A stretch of 64,000 bases of DNA from CAZOZZ01 sp965247425 (lineage in GTDB: Bacteria; Acidobacteriota; Terriglobia; 20CM-2-55-15). The notes below the pieces were generated by a model. It saw nothing but the letters and a program-made list of their open reading frames with translations. It made no database searches and was not told the DNA's origin. The translations under genes were made by a program, and so were the position numbers. Below are positions 1 to 7,743 of this stretch, one piece after another (positions within the stretch are counted from its first letter, which is position 1; each line of letters starts with the position of its first letter). Location of the stretch: the NCBI GenBank assembly GCA_965247425.1, contig OZ252023.1, positions 1,178,001 through 1,242,000 on the forward strand, read 5' to 3'.

Positions 1-2
1 CC

Positions 3-263
3 GCGGAGAGCCTTGGCGCGAACTGGAACGAAGCCACCATGGAACGGGCGCTGAAACTCCTACGCAAGAATCTCCAGGTCCGGCAAAACTCGATTCGACA
101 GACCGGCCCCGCCGCCATAAGTCCGGGATCGCCGTATGTGCCGCCGACCGGAGGAGCTGAGACAGGAACCATCATCATGATTGGCCCGGGAGGAGAGGAA
201 TGGGATGTCCCGGCCGACAGGGTGGATCTGTTCAAGGCAAACGGCTACAAGCCGAAGCAGTGA
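3..263 (+). CDS. Phage hypothetical protein, C-terminal part
   Basis: The reading frame is open from the left edge, so the gene starts outside the window and only about 86 codons are seen. An ATG at 39 lies inside this open frame and need not be the start. The end of the protein has a compact segment containing MIGPGGEEWDVPADRV, which looks like a small folded tail after a Pro/Gly-rich linker. I do not recognise the family. It is on the same strand as the lysis block that follows, so a late phage structural role is possible but only inferred. Confidence 0.55.
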   Translation, partial: AESLGANWNEATMERALKLLRKNLQVRQNSIRQTGPAAISPGSPYVPPTGGAETGTIIMIGPGGEEWDVPADRVDLFKANGYKPKQ

Positions 264-286
264 AATTCGGCTCTCAGTCGACCCAT

Positions 287-646
287 TCAGCCCGAGCCGC
301 TCGACCGCCCCTCTGGAGGTTGCAGTGATCCATACAGTATGAACCTGCATGTCCAGAGTATCGGAGGCCCCAGAAGGAAGGGTAGGAGTATGAGTATGGA
401 CACCACAAAGATAGCCGCCCACAGCGGCTGAGATTGGGGCACGGACACCTCACTCACTCGCAGCTTAGCGCCATGAGCTTCAGGGTTGAATCTCGGCCCT
501 ACTCCGCCGTCGTCGGCCGAGCCAAACTGTTGCTCGAAATTCAGCGAGGCGCCGCCTTGATACAGGGATACCGCATTGGGCCACAGAAGGAGCCCGAACC
601 CGACGGCCCACAATACCGACACCACAATCCATGCACGTTTAAGCAT
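287..646 (-). CDS. Small two-TM membrane protein
   Basis: About 119 residues, starting at MLKRAWIVVS. A hydrophobic helix covers residues 4-25 and a second one about residues 78-98. The polar stretch between them contains GGVGPRFNPEAHG, and the C-terminus is short and polar. A longer frame begins at 766, but its extra residues are Arg-rich and would overlap the start of the next plus-strand gene, so the internal ATG is preferred. This topology is common in small proteobacterial and phage membrane proteins of unknown function. It is divergent to the large phage gene at 688. Confidence 0.5.
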   Translation of the reverse strand: MLKRAWIVVSVLWAVGFGLLLWPNAVSLYQGGASLNFEQQFGSADDGGVGPRFNPEAHGAKLRVSEVSVPQSQPLWAAIFVVSILILLPFLLGPPILWTCRFILYGSLQPPEGRSSGSG

Positions 647-687
647 GGGTACGAGTGTAACCACCCATCGAATAGGAGACAAGAAGA

Positions 688-2688
688 ATGCCACAGCAGT
701 CAACATTTGATCCCGTGAAGCTCGGAGCAAGGCTAAGGAGGTTCGACCCGGCCGCCTACGGCGCAAAACCGGTGCCGGGCCAGGCGCGGCACCTTACCCC
801 CGGCGCTGCTACCGTCCAGCACTCCACTATGGGAACCCGTGCTCGTGAAATGGCCCTGGGTGCTGTGGAAGGACTCGGGCTGGATCCCGCCAAGCCGGTA
901 TCGAGCGCTCTCTCAGGCTTGTGGGATCTTGGAAAGGCCGTACTTACCGGTGGCGAGAATATCCAAATTGACCCCGTAACGCTAAAGGCGACCGGTGACG
1001 ATCCGATCATTTCGCCCATCGTCGATGCTTTGAAGGAGCAGTTTGCGGAGTCCAAGCGCCGATTCGACCAAGGAGACAGCAAGGGCGCGGCGGTGTACGC
1101 ATTGGCGGGCGCGGTCCCGCTCATAGGGCCGACATCTACCAGAATCGGTGACCAGATCCGCGAAGGCATGGAAACGGGCGACTACGACAAGATGGCAAAC
1201 GGAGTGGGGAAGGCCATCAGTTTTATCGGCGCCCTGGAGGCTGGCACTAAATCAGGCCGGGCGGCAACGTCCAGTGCAATCGAAACGACGGGCGGTGCAG
1301 TCGTTCGAACTGGTGGAGCGATCGCTGAAAAGACGGGTCAGGCTGTCCAGAAGGGTAAGCAATTCGTAACGGGAAAGGGTGGGGATCCTGTCAACCTGTT
1401 CACCCGGGCCCTTAAGCCACGAGCCAGGAATACGCGGTTCGATGCGGACATGGACCGAGCACTTCCGGAAATTAAACTCACCGAAGCGGAACTCGGCCGA
1501 CCGATCGGCGGCCTTGATGATCTGGTGGAAGCTATTCCACTGGCAAAGAAACGGGTCCGGGCGCAATACGACCAGATTGCTGGACCCCAGAGAATGCGTC
1601 AGATCGACGGTACGCCAATCGCCGAAGCCATCGAGGGCAGCATATCGCGGAAGCTGAAATTCAAGAATACCGAGAAAGCGGCAGTGATCGCAGAAGAGGC
1701 TGACCAGTACCGGCGATCGTTTGCCGTGGAAGAACTTGAGGATTTCCTGAAGACGACAAATGCCGAACTCGACGCCTATTACGGGAAATATCCGGCCGCT
1801 TCGAGGGTGGCAAGGACAGCAAATCCAGACACGGCAGTCACGGTAGCGGAGGGTAAAGCGCTCCGAGACGCGATCTATTCCGCCCTTGACGACGGGACCC
1901 AGCCCGGAATTCCCCGTGAACTCAACCGACGATACGGGGCGTTGTTGAACCTGGAGAAAGAAACCTTCCGGCGTAGAAACGTTGCCCTGAGGCAGCAAGC
2001 GGAAAGCCTGACGGAACAACTCGGGAAAGTCGCCGCGGCTTTCGAGGTGGGGAAGGCAGCGCTTGAGGCTCCTATTCGACCTTTCCACGCTGCCCAACGC
2101 TTGGTTGGGGCATACGCCGGCCGGAAAGTCGCCACGATCATCAAGGAGCGGAATACCGCCGACGCGTATATCCAAAGAGCGCTCGAGAACTATACTCGAC
2201 GGCCTGGCGGGGTTCCTCCGAGCGCGAGCAAACCTCCGGCGCCCAGAAAGCCACTTACTCCAGGCCCAACGACAACGCAGTCTGGAGGCGTCGCGCCGTC
2301 CGGATCCACATCGGTAACGGTCAGCCATGTGCCACCGGTCGAAACGGCGAATCTCTACAAGCAGATCGTCGATGATTCGGTTGAAGCCCGACTGAAAAAC
2401 ATTCTCGCAGAACAGCGTAGTGGCGCAACTGAAATGACCGGAAAGGCGCGGGTCGAAGTGGATCCGAGCAACCCCCACAACGTGGCGGAAATAACGGCGC
2501 GGCATGGTGGCGGGTTCAAAGTCGCATTCCCAGAGCTTGGCCGATTGCCTGACGCGCCCTCGAGGATCGCGGCGGCGATCGAGAAAGGTTCGGGGGTTCT
2601 ATACGAAGAGGTTAAAAAGGCTGTCCGGCGATTCGTTGAAGACAGCGAAGGCGAAGCGATCCTTAGCTTCCTGGAGGACACACCATGA
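688..2688 (+). CDS. Large phage protein of unknown function
   Basis: 666 residues, preceded by a good ribosome site (AGGAGAC at about 676) and starting MPQQSTFDPVK. The first third contains Ala/Gly-rich helical stretches (VYALAGAVPLIGPTS, a TGGAVVRTGGAIAEKTGQ segment). The middle is charged and helical, and a Pro/Ser/Thr-rich linker (around residues 505-550) precedes a small C-terminal domain ending FVEDSEGEAILSFLEDTP. No family is recognised. Its size, helical composition and place just upstream of the lysis genes suggest a virion-internal or ejection-type protein, which is inference only. Confidence 0.7.
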   Translation: MPQQSTFDPVKLGARLRRFDPAAYGAKPVPGQARHLTPGAATVQHSTMGTRAREMALGAVEGLGLDPAKPVSSALSGLWDLGKAVLTGGENIQIDPVTLKATGDDPIISPIVDALKEQFAESKRRFDQGDSKGAAVYALAGAVPLIGPTSTRIGDQIREGMETGDYDKMANGVGKAISFIGALEAGTKSGRAATSSAIETTGGAVVRTGGAIAEKTGQAVQKGKQFVTGKGGDPVNLFTRALKPRARNTRFDADMDRALPEIKLTEAELGRPIGGLDDLVEAIPLAKKRVRAQYDQIAGPQRMRQIDGTPIAEAIEGSISRKLKFKNTEKAAVIAEEADQYRRSFAVEELEDFLKTTNAELDAYYGKYPAASRVARTANPDTAVTVAEGKALRDAIYSALDDGTQPGIPRELNRRYGALLNLEKETFRRRNVALRQQAESLTEQLGKVAAAFEVGKAALEAPIRPFHAAQRLVGAYAGRKVATIIKERNTADAYIQRALENYTRRPGGVPPSASKPPAPRKPLTPGPTTTQSGGVAPSGSTSVTVSHVPPVETANLYKQIVDDSVEARLKNILAEQRSGATEMTGKARVEVDPSNPHNVAEITARHGGGFKVAFPELGRLPDAPSRIAAAIEKGSGVLYEEVKKAVRRFVEDSEGEAILSFLEDTP

Positions 2689-2730
2689 AAAAGAACTGGA
2701 AGACCACAGCAGCGGGACTCGGAGGCTGAA

Positions 2731-2970
2731 GTGACAATATCTGAGTACGGATTCATCGTTAGCACCAGAGAGTTTGTGATCGACCACTTCGACAAGCTCC
2801 TTCTTACATCCATCCTCCTCGGCTTGATGCTGTTCGCGCTGTTCGGTACTGAATCTGTTACGTCCTGGTCGTTACAACAAGCAGGAGTGGTCCTGGGCGC
2901 CCTGGTGGGATTGATCACGGGCCGTGCAATGAGAAGCGGCAAAGGTAAAGGTCCAGTTGACGACAAATAG
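2731..2970 (+). CDS. Small phage membrane protein
   Basis: 79 residues from a GTG start. A hydrophobic helix spans about residues 22-40 (LLLTSILLGLMLFALFG) and a second about 48-64. The tail RSGKGKGPVDDK is basic. Placed just before the lysis genes, it could be a holin-type protein. Between it and the previous gene, an ATG at 2685 overlapping the upstream stop encodes only MKKNWKTTAAGLGG before a stop. That resembles the beginning of a common small phage membrane protein and may be a truncated remnant. Confidence 0.55.
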   Translation: MTISEYGFIVSTREFVIDHFDKLLLTSILLGLMLFALFGTESVTSWSLQQAGVVLGALVGLITGRAMRSGKGKGPVDDK

Positions 2971-3034
2971 CACATGCCCACGGAACATGACCGGGGGAAC
3001 CCGAAAGCAGCAGTGAACCAACAGGAGCTTTCTG

Positions 3035-3349
3035 ATGGATGAACAACTTATCTGGATAGTCCGGGCGCTGGTCCTGGCGGGGATATTCGCAATGTTTAAG
3101 ATCTGGGACAGACAGCGGGAGCTCACAGTCAGGCTCGAAGTCGTCGAGAAAGCGGGCCAGGCGGCGACCGAGCAAGCCAGGATCCAGCTGAAGTCGATAG
3201 GTGCGCTCCGCGATGTGGTGTCGGCTCAGAGTGGTCAGGTCGACCACCTCGTCAAAGAGTCGGCGCGGTCGTTCAAATATCACGAGCAACATTTCGGGAA
3301 GATTGAAGATATCCAATTGAAGATGGCCGAGTCAGGAGGGAACACTTGA
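3035..3349 (+). CDS. Membrane-anchored coiled-coil phage protein
   Basis: 104 residues with an AGGAGC ribosome site upstream. One N-terminal membrane helix (residues 5-22, IWIVRALVLAGIFAMF) is followed by a long charged helical region likely to form a coiled coil (RLEVVEKAGQAATEQARIQL). This is the layout of an inner-membrane spanin or a phage accessory membrane protein. It overlaps the following lipoprotein gene by 4 nt, which fits an i-spanin/o-spanin pair, although neither has a recognised domain. Confidence 0.55.
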   Translation: MDEQLIWIVRALVLAGIFAMFKIWDRQRELTVRLEVVEKAGQAATEQARIQLKSIGALRDVVSAQSGQVDHLVKESARSFKYHEQHFGKIEDIQLKMAESGGNT

Positions 3350-3786
3350 AGCAGAAAAGATTGCTAGTGGCAGTTGCGGCCATGATTGTCCTAACATCCT
3401 GCGGTCGCAACGCGGAAGTCCGCTCGCCCGAACTGGTCCTGCAAGACCTAAAGACAGGCTTACGGGTAGCGGAGATCAGCATCGTCGAAGCCGGATTCGT
3501 CCTGGGTGAGTTGGTCAAGAGCGGGAACATTTCAGAGTCAAAAGCTGACGGGATATACGGTTATGGTGGACAAGTTCTGTCCGGTATCCGTGTCGCGTTG
3601 ATCGCAGCGGACGAAGCGGAGTCGGTCGAAGCCGGACAGCGGACATTGCTGGCGGCGATCACTGTCGTAGCGGGTTCCATCGGCGATGCCCTAGACCAGT
3701 TCGATTTACCGGAAGAGGTGCGGCTGGCGATGGTCGCGGTCCGCTCTGGGCTGGTGATCGCATCGTCATTGGCTGGCGTCCGGTAA
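3346..3786 (+). CDS. Phage lipoprotein, possible o-spanin
   Basis: 146 residues from a TTG start that overlaps the previous stop. The N-terminus is a lipoprotein signal: basic KQKR, hydrophobic LLVAVAAMIVL, and the lipobox LTSC with the modified cysteine at residue 20. The mature part is helical and rich in Ala, Val and Glu. Its position directly before the endolysin and after a membrane-anchored coiled-coil protein fits a lysis cassette role. That role is inferred from signal peptide and context, not from a domain hit. Confidence 0.6.
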   Translation: MKQKRLLVAVAAMIVLTSCGRNAEVRSPELVLQDLKTGLRVAEISIVEAGFVLGELVKSGNISESKADGIYGYGGQVLSGIRVALIAADEAESVEAGQRTLLAAITVVAGSIGDALDQFDLPEEVRLAMVAVRSGLVIASSLAGVR

Positions 3787-3787
3787 G

Positions 3788-4264
3788 ATGGCCCGCTTTG
3801 ACGTCTGCGTGGAATTCGTCCTCGAGAAAGAGGGCGGCTATGTCCACGATCCGAACGACCCGGGCGGCGAGACGAAATTCGGGATCTCTAAACGCTCATA
3901 CCCCAATCTGAACATCAAGAACCTCACCCGGTCTGGTGCGATTGATCTCTACCGATTTGATTACTGGCAAGAAGCGCGATGTGGCTACATGCCGAAAGGC
4001 GTCGACTTGCTCGTGTTCGACACGGCTGTCAATAGGGGCCCCGCCAGAGCCATTAGGCGGCTCCAGACTGCCCTACGGGTGAAGCCTGACGGAATTGTCG
4101 GTCCTCAGACACTGCACGCGCTCCAGATCAAGAATACCTTCGATCTGATCGATGAATTCACCTCTCGCCGAATGGTGGCCTATGCCAGATTGAAGAACTT
4201 CTCCCGTTACGGACTCGGGTGGACTAGGCGAATCATTTCTGCACACAGGAGGGCGCTAGTATGA
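3788..4264 (+). CDS. GH108-family phage endolysin
   Basis: 158 residues. It begins with the typical glycosyl hydrolase 108 signature: EKEGGYVHDPNDPGG at residues 13-27, where Glu15 of the EGGY motif is the expected catalytic residue, followed by TKFGIS. The middle has the FDTAVNRGP segment and the C-terminal half matches the peptidoglycan-binding-3 region (LRVKPDGIVGPQTL). Members cleave peptidoglycan to release phage. No signal peptide is present, so export would depend on a holin. It lies between two lipoprotein genes; its stop overlaps the next start by 4 nt. Confidence 0.9.
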   Translation: MARFDVCVEFVLEKEGGYVHDPNDPGGETKFGISKRSYPNLNIKNLTRSGAIDLYRFDYWQEARCGYMPKGVDLLVFDTAVNRGPARAIRRLQTALRVKPDGIVGPQTLHALQIKNTFDLIDEFTSRRMVAYARLKNFSRYGLGWTRRIISAHRRALV

Positions 4265-4566
4265 GTCAAAAGTATTTCGGAATGCCTTCGGCAGCCTGGG
4301 TAATTGTCTTGCTGTTGCTTCTTGTCGCTGCGATGGCGCTCACCGGTTGTGGGAAGAACGTAAAAGTCCCGGTCGGCCAGTCCGTTAACCGCGGCACATA
4401 CGTTTACATCGAGATGGAGCCGAACCGCTACCACGTCGCCGTGACGGTGAACAGCAGCCTGGACGTGCTCAATGTGGCCTTAGATGAACTTGGGTGCAAG
4501 GGCGAGGCGGTCTGTGTGGTTTCTAAGTTTGGGGATCTGTTTGTCGTGGAGAAGTATCCGCAATAG
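4261..4566 (+). CDS. Phage lipoprotein downstream of endolysin
   Basis: 101 residues. A hydrophobic N-terminus (VIVLLLLLVAAMA) ends in the lipobox LTGC (Cys31). The mature part is a small domain ending VVSKFGDLFVVEKYPQ. It overlaps the endolysin stop by 4 nt (ATGA). A closely similar C-terminus, ending IVEKYPQ, recurs at 6,950-7,008 in a mosaic remnant. Function is unknown; an outer-membrane lysis or exclusion role is possible from position. Confidence 0.6.
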   Translation: MSQKYFGMPSAAWVIVLLLLLVAAMALTGCGKNVKVPVGQSVNRGTYVYIEMEPNRYHVAVTVNSSLDVLNVALDELGCKGEAVCVVSKFGDLFVVEKYPQ

Positions 4567-4607
4567 ATGATTCCGGTCAGGGCGGTGAGGCAGCAGTTAT
4601 TGAGGAA

Positions 4608-4946
4608 TTACTGGATTGCGTTCTGGATTAAAGGCCGGAGTATTTGCATAGCCTGATTGATGAACCAGACCACGATGCCGGCGCCGAGAGTCACCGCAGC
4701 GGCTCCCACGTATAGGGCTACTTTAGCCACATGTACGTCCTTCTCAATCTTGTCTAGCTTCTCACTGTGAGTCCGCGAGGCTTCCCTTAGATTGTCGACC
4801 CGCTCTGCGATCACTGCCATAGAAGCTTTGACGGAGAGGACGGTTTCTAGGCTGAAGAAGTCTTCTCCTCTGGAGCGGGGGGGATTACCCTCGAAAATCT
4901 TACCAGGGTCAGGGTTTGACCTTTCGGTGTCGGGCCTGTCTGACAT
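4608..4946 (-). CDS. Coiled-coil protein with C-terminal membrane anchor
   Basis: 112 residues. A disordered, acidic and Pro-rich N-terminus is followed by a heptad-like helix (about residues 35-74, containing AERVDNLREASRTHSEKLDK) and a hydrophobic segment near the C-terminus (VALYVGAAAVTLGAGIVVWF). The order coiled coil then TM resembles XhlA-type haemolysin/holin helper proteins. It begins immediately after the stop of the upstream minus-strand gene, so the two are one transcription unit. Confidence 0.6.
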   Translation of the reverse strand: MSDRPDTERSNPDPGKIFEGNPPRSRGEDFFSLETVLSVKASMAVIAERVDNLREASRTHSEKLDKIEKDVHVAKVALYVGAAAVTLGAGIVVWFINQAMQILRPLIQNAIQ

Positions 4947-5219
4947 CTAATCGTCCCTTGAAGACATCCAATCCCACAGATTGCTGCTAGCCAGCCCGTA
5001 GTAGCCGCCAATTGAAAGCACCACCACAGTTCCAATATCCTCAGCGTCTTCGTCCCCGGCCAGTTTGGCGTAAACCGCCGTCGCTGTGCCTTTTCCCGCT
5101 ATGAACCACTGACCATCATCAAAGTCGTAATGGTTGTCCGGAAAATGCTCTTCGATCGCCCGAACTAAGGCTTCATTGTTTGGGTCACTGAGGATGGCGT
5201 AAAGTTTCATTGAGTTCAT
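4947..5219 (-). CDS. Conserved small hypothetical protein
   Basis: 90 residues, starting MNSMKLYAILSD (the second Met is an equally possible start). The sequence has a compact alternating pattern and the stretch NHYDFDDGQWFIAGKGTA, typical of a small soluble alpha/beta protein that I have seen as an uncharacterised family in bacteria and phages. It ends one base before the start of the coiled-coil membrane protein downstream. No function can be stated. Confidence 0.55.
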   Translation of the reverse strand: MNSMKLYAILSDPNNEALVRAIEEHFPDNHYDFDDGQWFIAGKGTATAVYAKLAGDEDAEDIGTVVVLSIGGYYGLASSNLWDWMSSRDD

Positions 5220-5269
5220 GATAATACGCTAATGCCAGGATCTTCTCTTCAGAAAGGGTCGAATGTTGG

Positions 5270-5503
5270 TTGACCGAATTCCAACGGTCACCGAGAACCG
5301 GACGTCCAAGCTTACATCCTGATGGGTATGCCTTCGACTTGCGGGCCAACCAGATGGTCAGGCGCACGCAACAACGGGTCTTAGAGAGTCTCCGATTCGG
5401 GCTCGGTAAAGATTGGGACGTGATCCTGCATGGCAAAGGCGCTTCAATCCACTTCCACTGTGAGTATCAACCGAAACCAGACGAACTGCCGCAACCGCGG
5501 TAA
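5270..5503 (+). pseudogene. M15-type peptidase fragment
   Basis: About 77 residues in an open frame with no good start: a TTG at 5270, no ribosome site, frame open from 5225. The visible part matches the second half of the phage/peptidoglycan M15-like fold: SLHPDGYAFDLRA (the His/Asp metal-ligand region) and GKDWDVILHGKG followed by HFHCEYQP (C-terminal His and Glu region). The N-terminal substrate-binding portion normally found before this is absent, so it is either truncated or begins at an unusual start. It is followed at 5514 by another gene. Confidence 0.45.
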
Positions 5504-5513
5504 AGGAGTAAGT

Positions 5514-5825
5514 ATGGACTGGGGAAGCTTTCTGAAAGACATGGGCAAGGCTACGCTGAAGGTAGCAACCGAGGCCAACCCGGCACTCGGGATGATAGCG
5601 CCGTTAGTAGACATCGCCGAAGACATGTTCGGCCACGGGTCAGGACCAGAAAAGAAGGCGTTCGTGTTCAGCACTATCAAGGGACTTCTGGTCGCCCTCG
5701 ACAACAACGAAGAGGCCGAGTTCGGCGTGAAGGATTGGGCGATGTCCCTAGAGGGTGTGGAGAGCGCCATTGAAGCGCATGTGAAGATTCGGAATGCAAC
5801 AAATTGGTGGCCAACGGAAGGGTAG
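5514..5825 (+). CDS. Phage hypothetical protein
   Basis: 103 residues from the ATG at 5514, chosen because AAAGGAG lies at the right distance upstream. The open frame extends further 5' but that part overlaps the peptidase fragment. The protein is small, acidic and mostly helical (starts MDWGSFLKDMGKATLKVATE, ends WWPTEG). No domain is recognised. Phage genes of this shape are often found near the lysis module. Confidence 0.55.
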   Translation: MDWGSFLKDMGKATLKVATEANPALGMIAPLVDIAEDMFGHGSGPEKKAFVFSTIKGLLVALDNNEEAEFGVKDWAMSLEGVESAIEAHVKIRNATNWWPTEG

Positions 5826-5892
5826 GCCGCTGAAGGGGCGTCAACCTGCGTCTTGACACTCTCGCTCAAATCGGCGATACTTGCGATCGCAT

Positions 5893-6720
5893 ATGAACTA
5901 TCCGGGCGGAAAAAACGCGTCGGGCGTATACCACACCATTATCAATCAGATGCCACCGCACGACACCTATATCGAACCGTTCGTCGGCTCTGGGGCGGTC
6001 CTCCGCATGAAACGCCCAGCTCGATACAGTATCGCCGTGGATCGCGATGCTGCAGCGGTGCAGGACCTCATCGCCGAAATTGGCGATACGGGATCTGGCC
6101 TCGCCAGTTCTGGCGAGGCTGCCGGCGCCGCCGTCAACCACGGCGATGGGATATCGTTCCTCCAGAAGCGACGGTGGGCGGGAAACGAACTCGTCTACTG
6201 CGACCCACCCTACTTGCTGTCAACCCGGACCAGTGGGCCCATGTACCGGTACGAACTGACCGAGCGAGACCACGTAGAGCTGCTCGGTACCCTCAAGACG
6301 CTTCCGGCGATGGTGGTCCTTTCTGGATACGAGTCCCCGCTGTATCTGGAGATGCTCGAGGGCTGGCGATTGGTACAGTTCACCGCTATGACGCGAGGAG
6401 GCGGTCCTAGGACCGAGTGCCTCTGGATGAACTTTCCAGAGCCCACCGCGCTTCACGACTACCGTTTTGTGGGGAAAAACTTCCGGGAAAGGGAGCGCCT
6501 TAAACGCCGCGCACAGCGATGGGCCGCGAAGTTCCGCCAGATGTCCAGCATGGAGCGCACTGTAATCTCCGGAGCCCTCGCCAATGCCGCCGATGAACGA
6601 TCGGTCCTCGCCGGACCTGGTGGTATCGCCGATCGGGGCGATGCCGGATCCGGCATCGCTGTGCAGTGCGATGGGATCCCACCGCCGAAGGTGACGAGCG
6701 GCGCCGCCGCCGGTCGCTGA
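5893..6720 (+). CDS. Phage D12-class DNA adenine methylase
   Basis: About 275 residues; the first ATG (5893) gives the start MNYPGGKN. Motif X (NYPGGKN), motif I (EPFVGSGAV, SAM binding) and motif IV (YCDPPY, catalytic) are all present, as in Dam/D12 N6-adenine methyltransferases. Phages use such enzymes to modify their DNA or evade restriction. Odd feature: between motifs I and IV, and again in the C-terminal tail, the gene carries a run of short perfect hairpins (6070-6145 and 6603-6659) that translate as Gly/Ala/Ser-rich insertions, for example TGSGLASSGEAAGAA. The core motifs remain intact, so the enzyme may still work. Confidence 0.85.
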   Translation: MNYPGGKNASGVYHTIINQMPPHDTYIEPFVGSGAVLRMKRPARYSIAVDRDAAAVQDLIAEIGDTGSGLASSGEAAGAAVNHGDGISFLQKRRWAGNELVYCDPPYLLSTRTSGPMYRYELTERDHVELLGTLKTLPAMVVLSGYESPLYLEMLEGWRLVQFTAMTRGGGPRTECLWMNFPEPTALHDYRFVGKNFRERERLKRRAQRWAAKFRQMSSMERTVISGALANAADERSVLAGPGGIADRGDAGSGIAVQCDGIPPPKVTSGAAAGR

Positions 6721-6803
6721 ACTCGGCGATGATGGCCACCCTCGCTAGAGCGGGCGAGTATCGAGGCTCGCCGCACCTGGCGATTGCGGCCCGGAATCGC
6801 CAG
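6070..6803. repeat. Cluster of short GGCGAT-type palindromes
   Basis: At least eight near-perfect hairpins share CGCC/GGCG-type arms: ATCGCC-N6-GGCGAT (6070-6087), GCCTCGCCAG-tt-CTGGCGAGGC (6098-6119), CGCCGT-N5-ACGGCG (6129-6145), GGTCC-N5-GGACC (6603-6617), ATCGCC-N6-GGCGAT again (6625-6642), a 22-nt perfect palindrome centred on GGATCC (6638-6659), CTCGC-N8-GCGAG (6741-6758) and CTGGCGATT-N9-AATCGCCAG (6777-6803). Six lie inside the methylase gene in frame and two lie downstream. This density is not seen elsewhere in the phage region. Confidence 0.6.
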
Positions 6804-6867
6804 CCTGGACGATGAAGTACTCCGCCATCACCACACGTCAGTCCTGGCGATGCGAGCAGCTGATCAA

Positions 6868-7008
6868 AACGCGGCCCCGGCTGTAATCTGCTTCGTCATG
6901 GCTGTGCTCGAGCGAGCCCTTGAAGAGATCGGATGTGGGGGCGACGGAACCGTGTGCGTGGTGTCGAAGGAAGGGGAGTTTTTTATTGTGGAGAAGTATC
7001 CGCAGTAA
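6868..7008 (+). pseudogene. Mosaic remnant of two phage genes
   Basis: Two pieces of neighbouring genes are joined here. Bases 6869-6896 closely resemble the 3' end of the NinB-like gene (7746-7772): the shared core is GCTGTAATC-n-GC-n-TCGT, preceded by GCGGCCCC in both. Bases from about 6900 to 7008 encode LERALEEIGCG then VCVVSKEGEFFIVEKYPQ, closely matching the C-terminus of the lipoprotein at 4261-4566. There is no lipoprotein signal and no ribosome site, so this looks like a recombination scar rather than a gene. The 3' end overlaps the minus-strand gene at 6983. Confidence 0.5.
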
Positions 7009-7276
7009 ATTTCCCCCGAAACGCTATCTGCTTCTCGATCTTCAGCAGTTCCATGTACGCTCGCTGGAGGCTGTCAATGCCAGGTCTAATCGCACTGTCG
7101 TACTCGCTCTGACAGCCGGGGCATGAAGCTGGAGTAAACGCGTTCGCGTACTTTCGGGCCACTTCGGAGGGGTCGGCCATATCCAAAATAACCTGCGTAT
7201 TGCAGTGTTGGCATTTGATGCAGACATACCTTAAGTCCGCTACTGAAATCACGACTTCCTGTTCCATGGTCGTCAT
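6983..7276 (-). CDS. Small zinc-ribbon-like phage protein
   Basis: 97 residues. Two Cys pairs, CQHC (residues 21-24) and CPGC (52-55), are spaced as in a zinc ribbon. The C-terminal half is a charged helix containing RAYMELLKIEKQIAF. It is the last gene of the minus-strand early operon. Function unknown. Confidence 0.6.
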   Translation of the reverse strand: MTTMEQEVVISVADLRYVCIKCQHCNTQVILDMADPSEVARKYANAFTPASCPGCQSEYDSAIRPGIDSLQRAYMELLKIEKQIAFRGKFTADTSPQ

Positions 7277-7282
7277 TGTACC

Positions 7283-7516
7283 CTACCCATAGTCCACATG
7301 CTCCTCGTCGGCCTGCTGGTTTTCCTTGCAGGATTCACAGATCCATTTGTGGGTGTGCTTCGGTTTTCCTTTCCTGTCCTTCCCGGTAACGGCAAAGTAA
7401 TGATAGCGGGTCTTGGCCGGCTGATCACATAGCTCGCACGTCACAGGCTGTGCGCTGGCTAGGCGATCCAGGAAGCCTTCGACGATGGATCGCTGGTACT
7501 CCTCTCGGGTGATCAC
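7283..7516 (-). CDS. Small zinc-finger phage protein
   Basis: 77 residues with Cys pairs CELC (27-30) and CESC (60-63) either side of a basic central strand region (KTRYHYFAVTGKDRKGKPKH), a typical treble-clef or ribbon arrangement. It overlaps the upstream gene by 4 nt and is 6 nt before the next, so it is co-transcribed. No specific family is recognised. Confidence 0.6.
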   Translation of the reverse strand: MITREEYQRSIVEGFLDRLASAQPVTCELCDQPAKTRYHYFAVTGKDRKGKPKHTHKWICESCKENQQADEEHVDYG

Positions 7517-7710
7517 CCCGCGTCCCTTACCTCGACTCCCTTCCCGAGCAATTCGGCCATGTCCTCAGGGGTGGCAAACGTCACACTGACAATCTCCATG
7601 ATGTGAGCCGCGGCCTTCGCCTTACTCTCGGCGCGGATCAGATGGGTTTCAACTTCCATCGGATTTCCGTCCGTGTCTTTCGGGGTCACTTCGACCTTGC
7701 AAATTCGCAT
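7513..7710 (-). CDS. Small phage protein, RAESKAKA type
   Basis: 65 residues from the ATG at 7710, which has AAGGAGA just upstream; an in-frame ATG at 7743 lies before the ribosome site and is rejected. The sequence MRICKVEV...LIRAESKAKAAAHI...FATPEDMAELLGKGVEV matches a small protein type common in phage early regions (a beta strand, an 'AxSKAxA' helix and a C-terminal strand). Function unknown. Confidence 0.65.
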   Translation of the reverse strand: MRICKVEVTPKDTDGNPMEVETHLIRAESKAKAAAHIMEIVSVTFATPEDMAELLGKGVEVRDAG

Positions 7711-7743
7711 TGAAGTCTCCTTAGTTATTTGTTGATTTTCCAA

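Noticed and set aside
5185..5436. 83-codon minus-strand ORF opposite the M15-like fragment
   Set aside because: It overlaps the M15-type motifs on the plus strand and has no identifiable features of its own.
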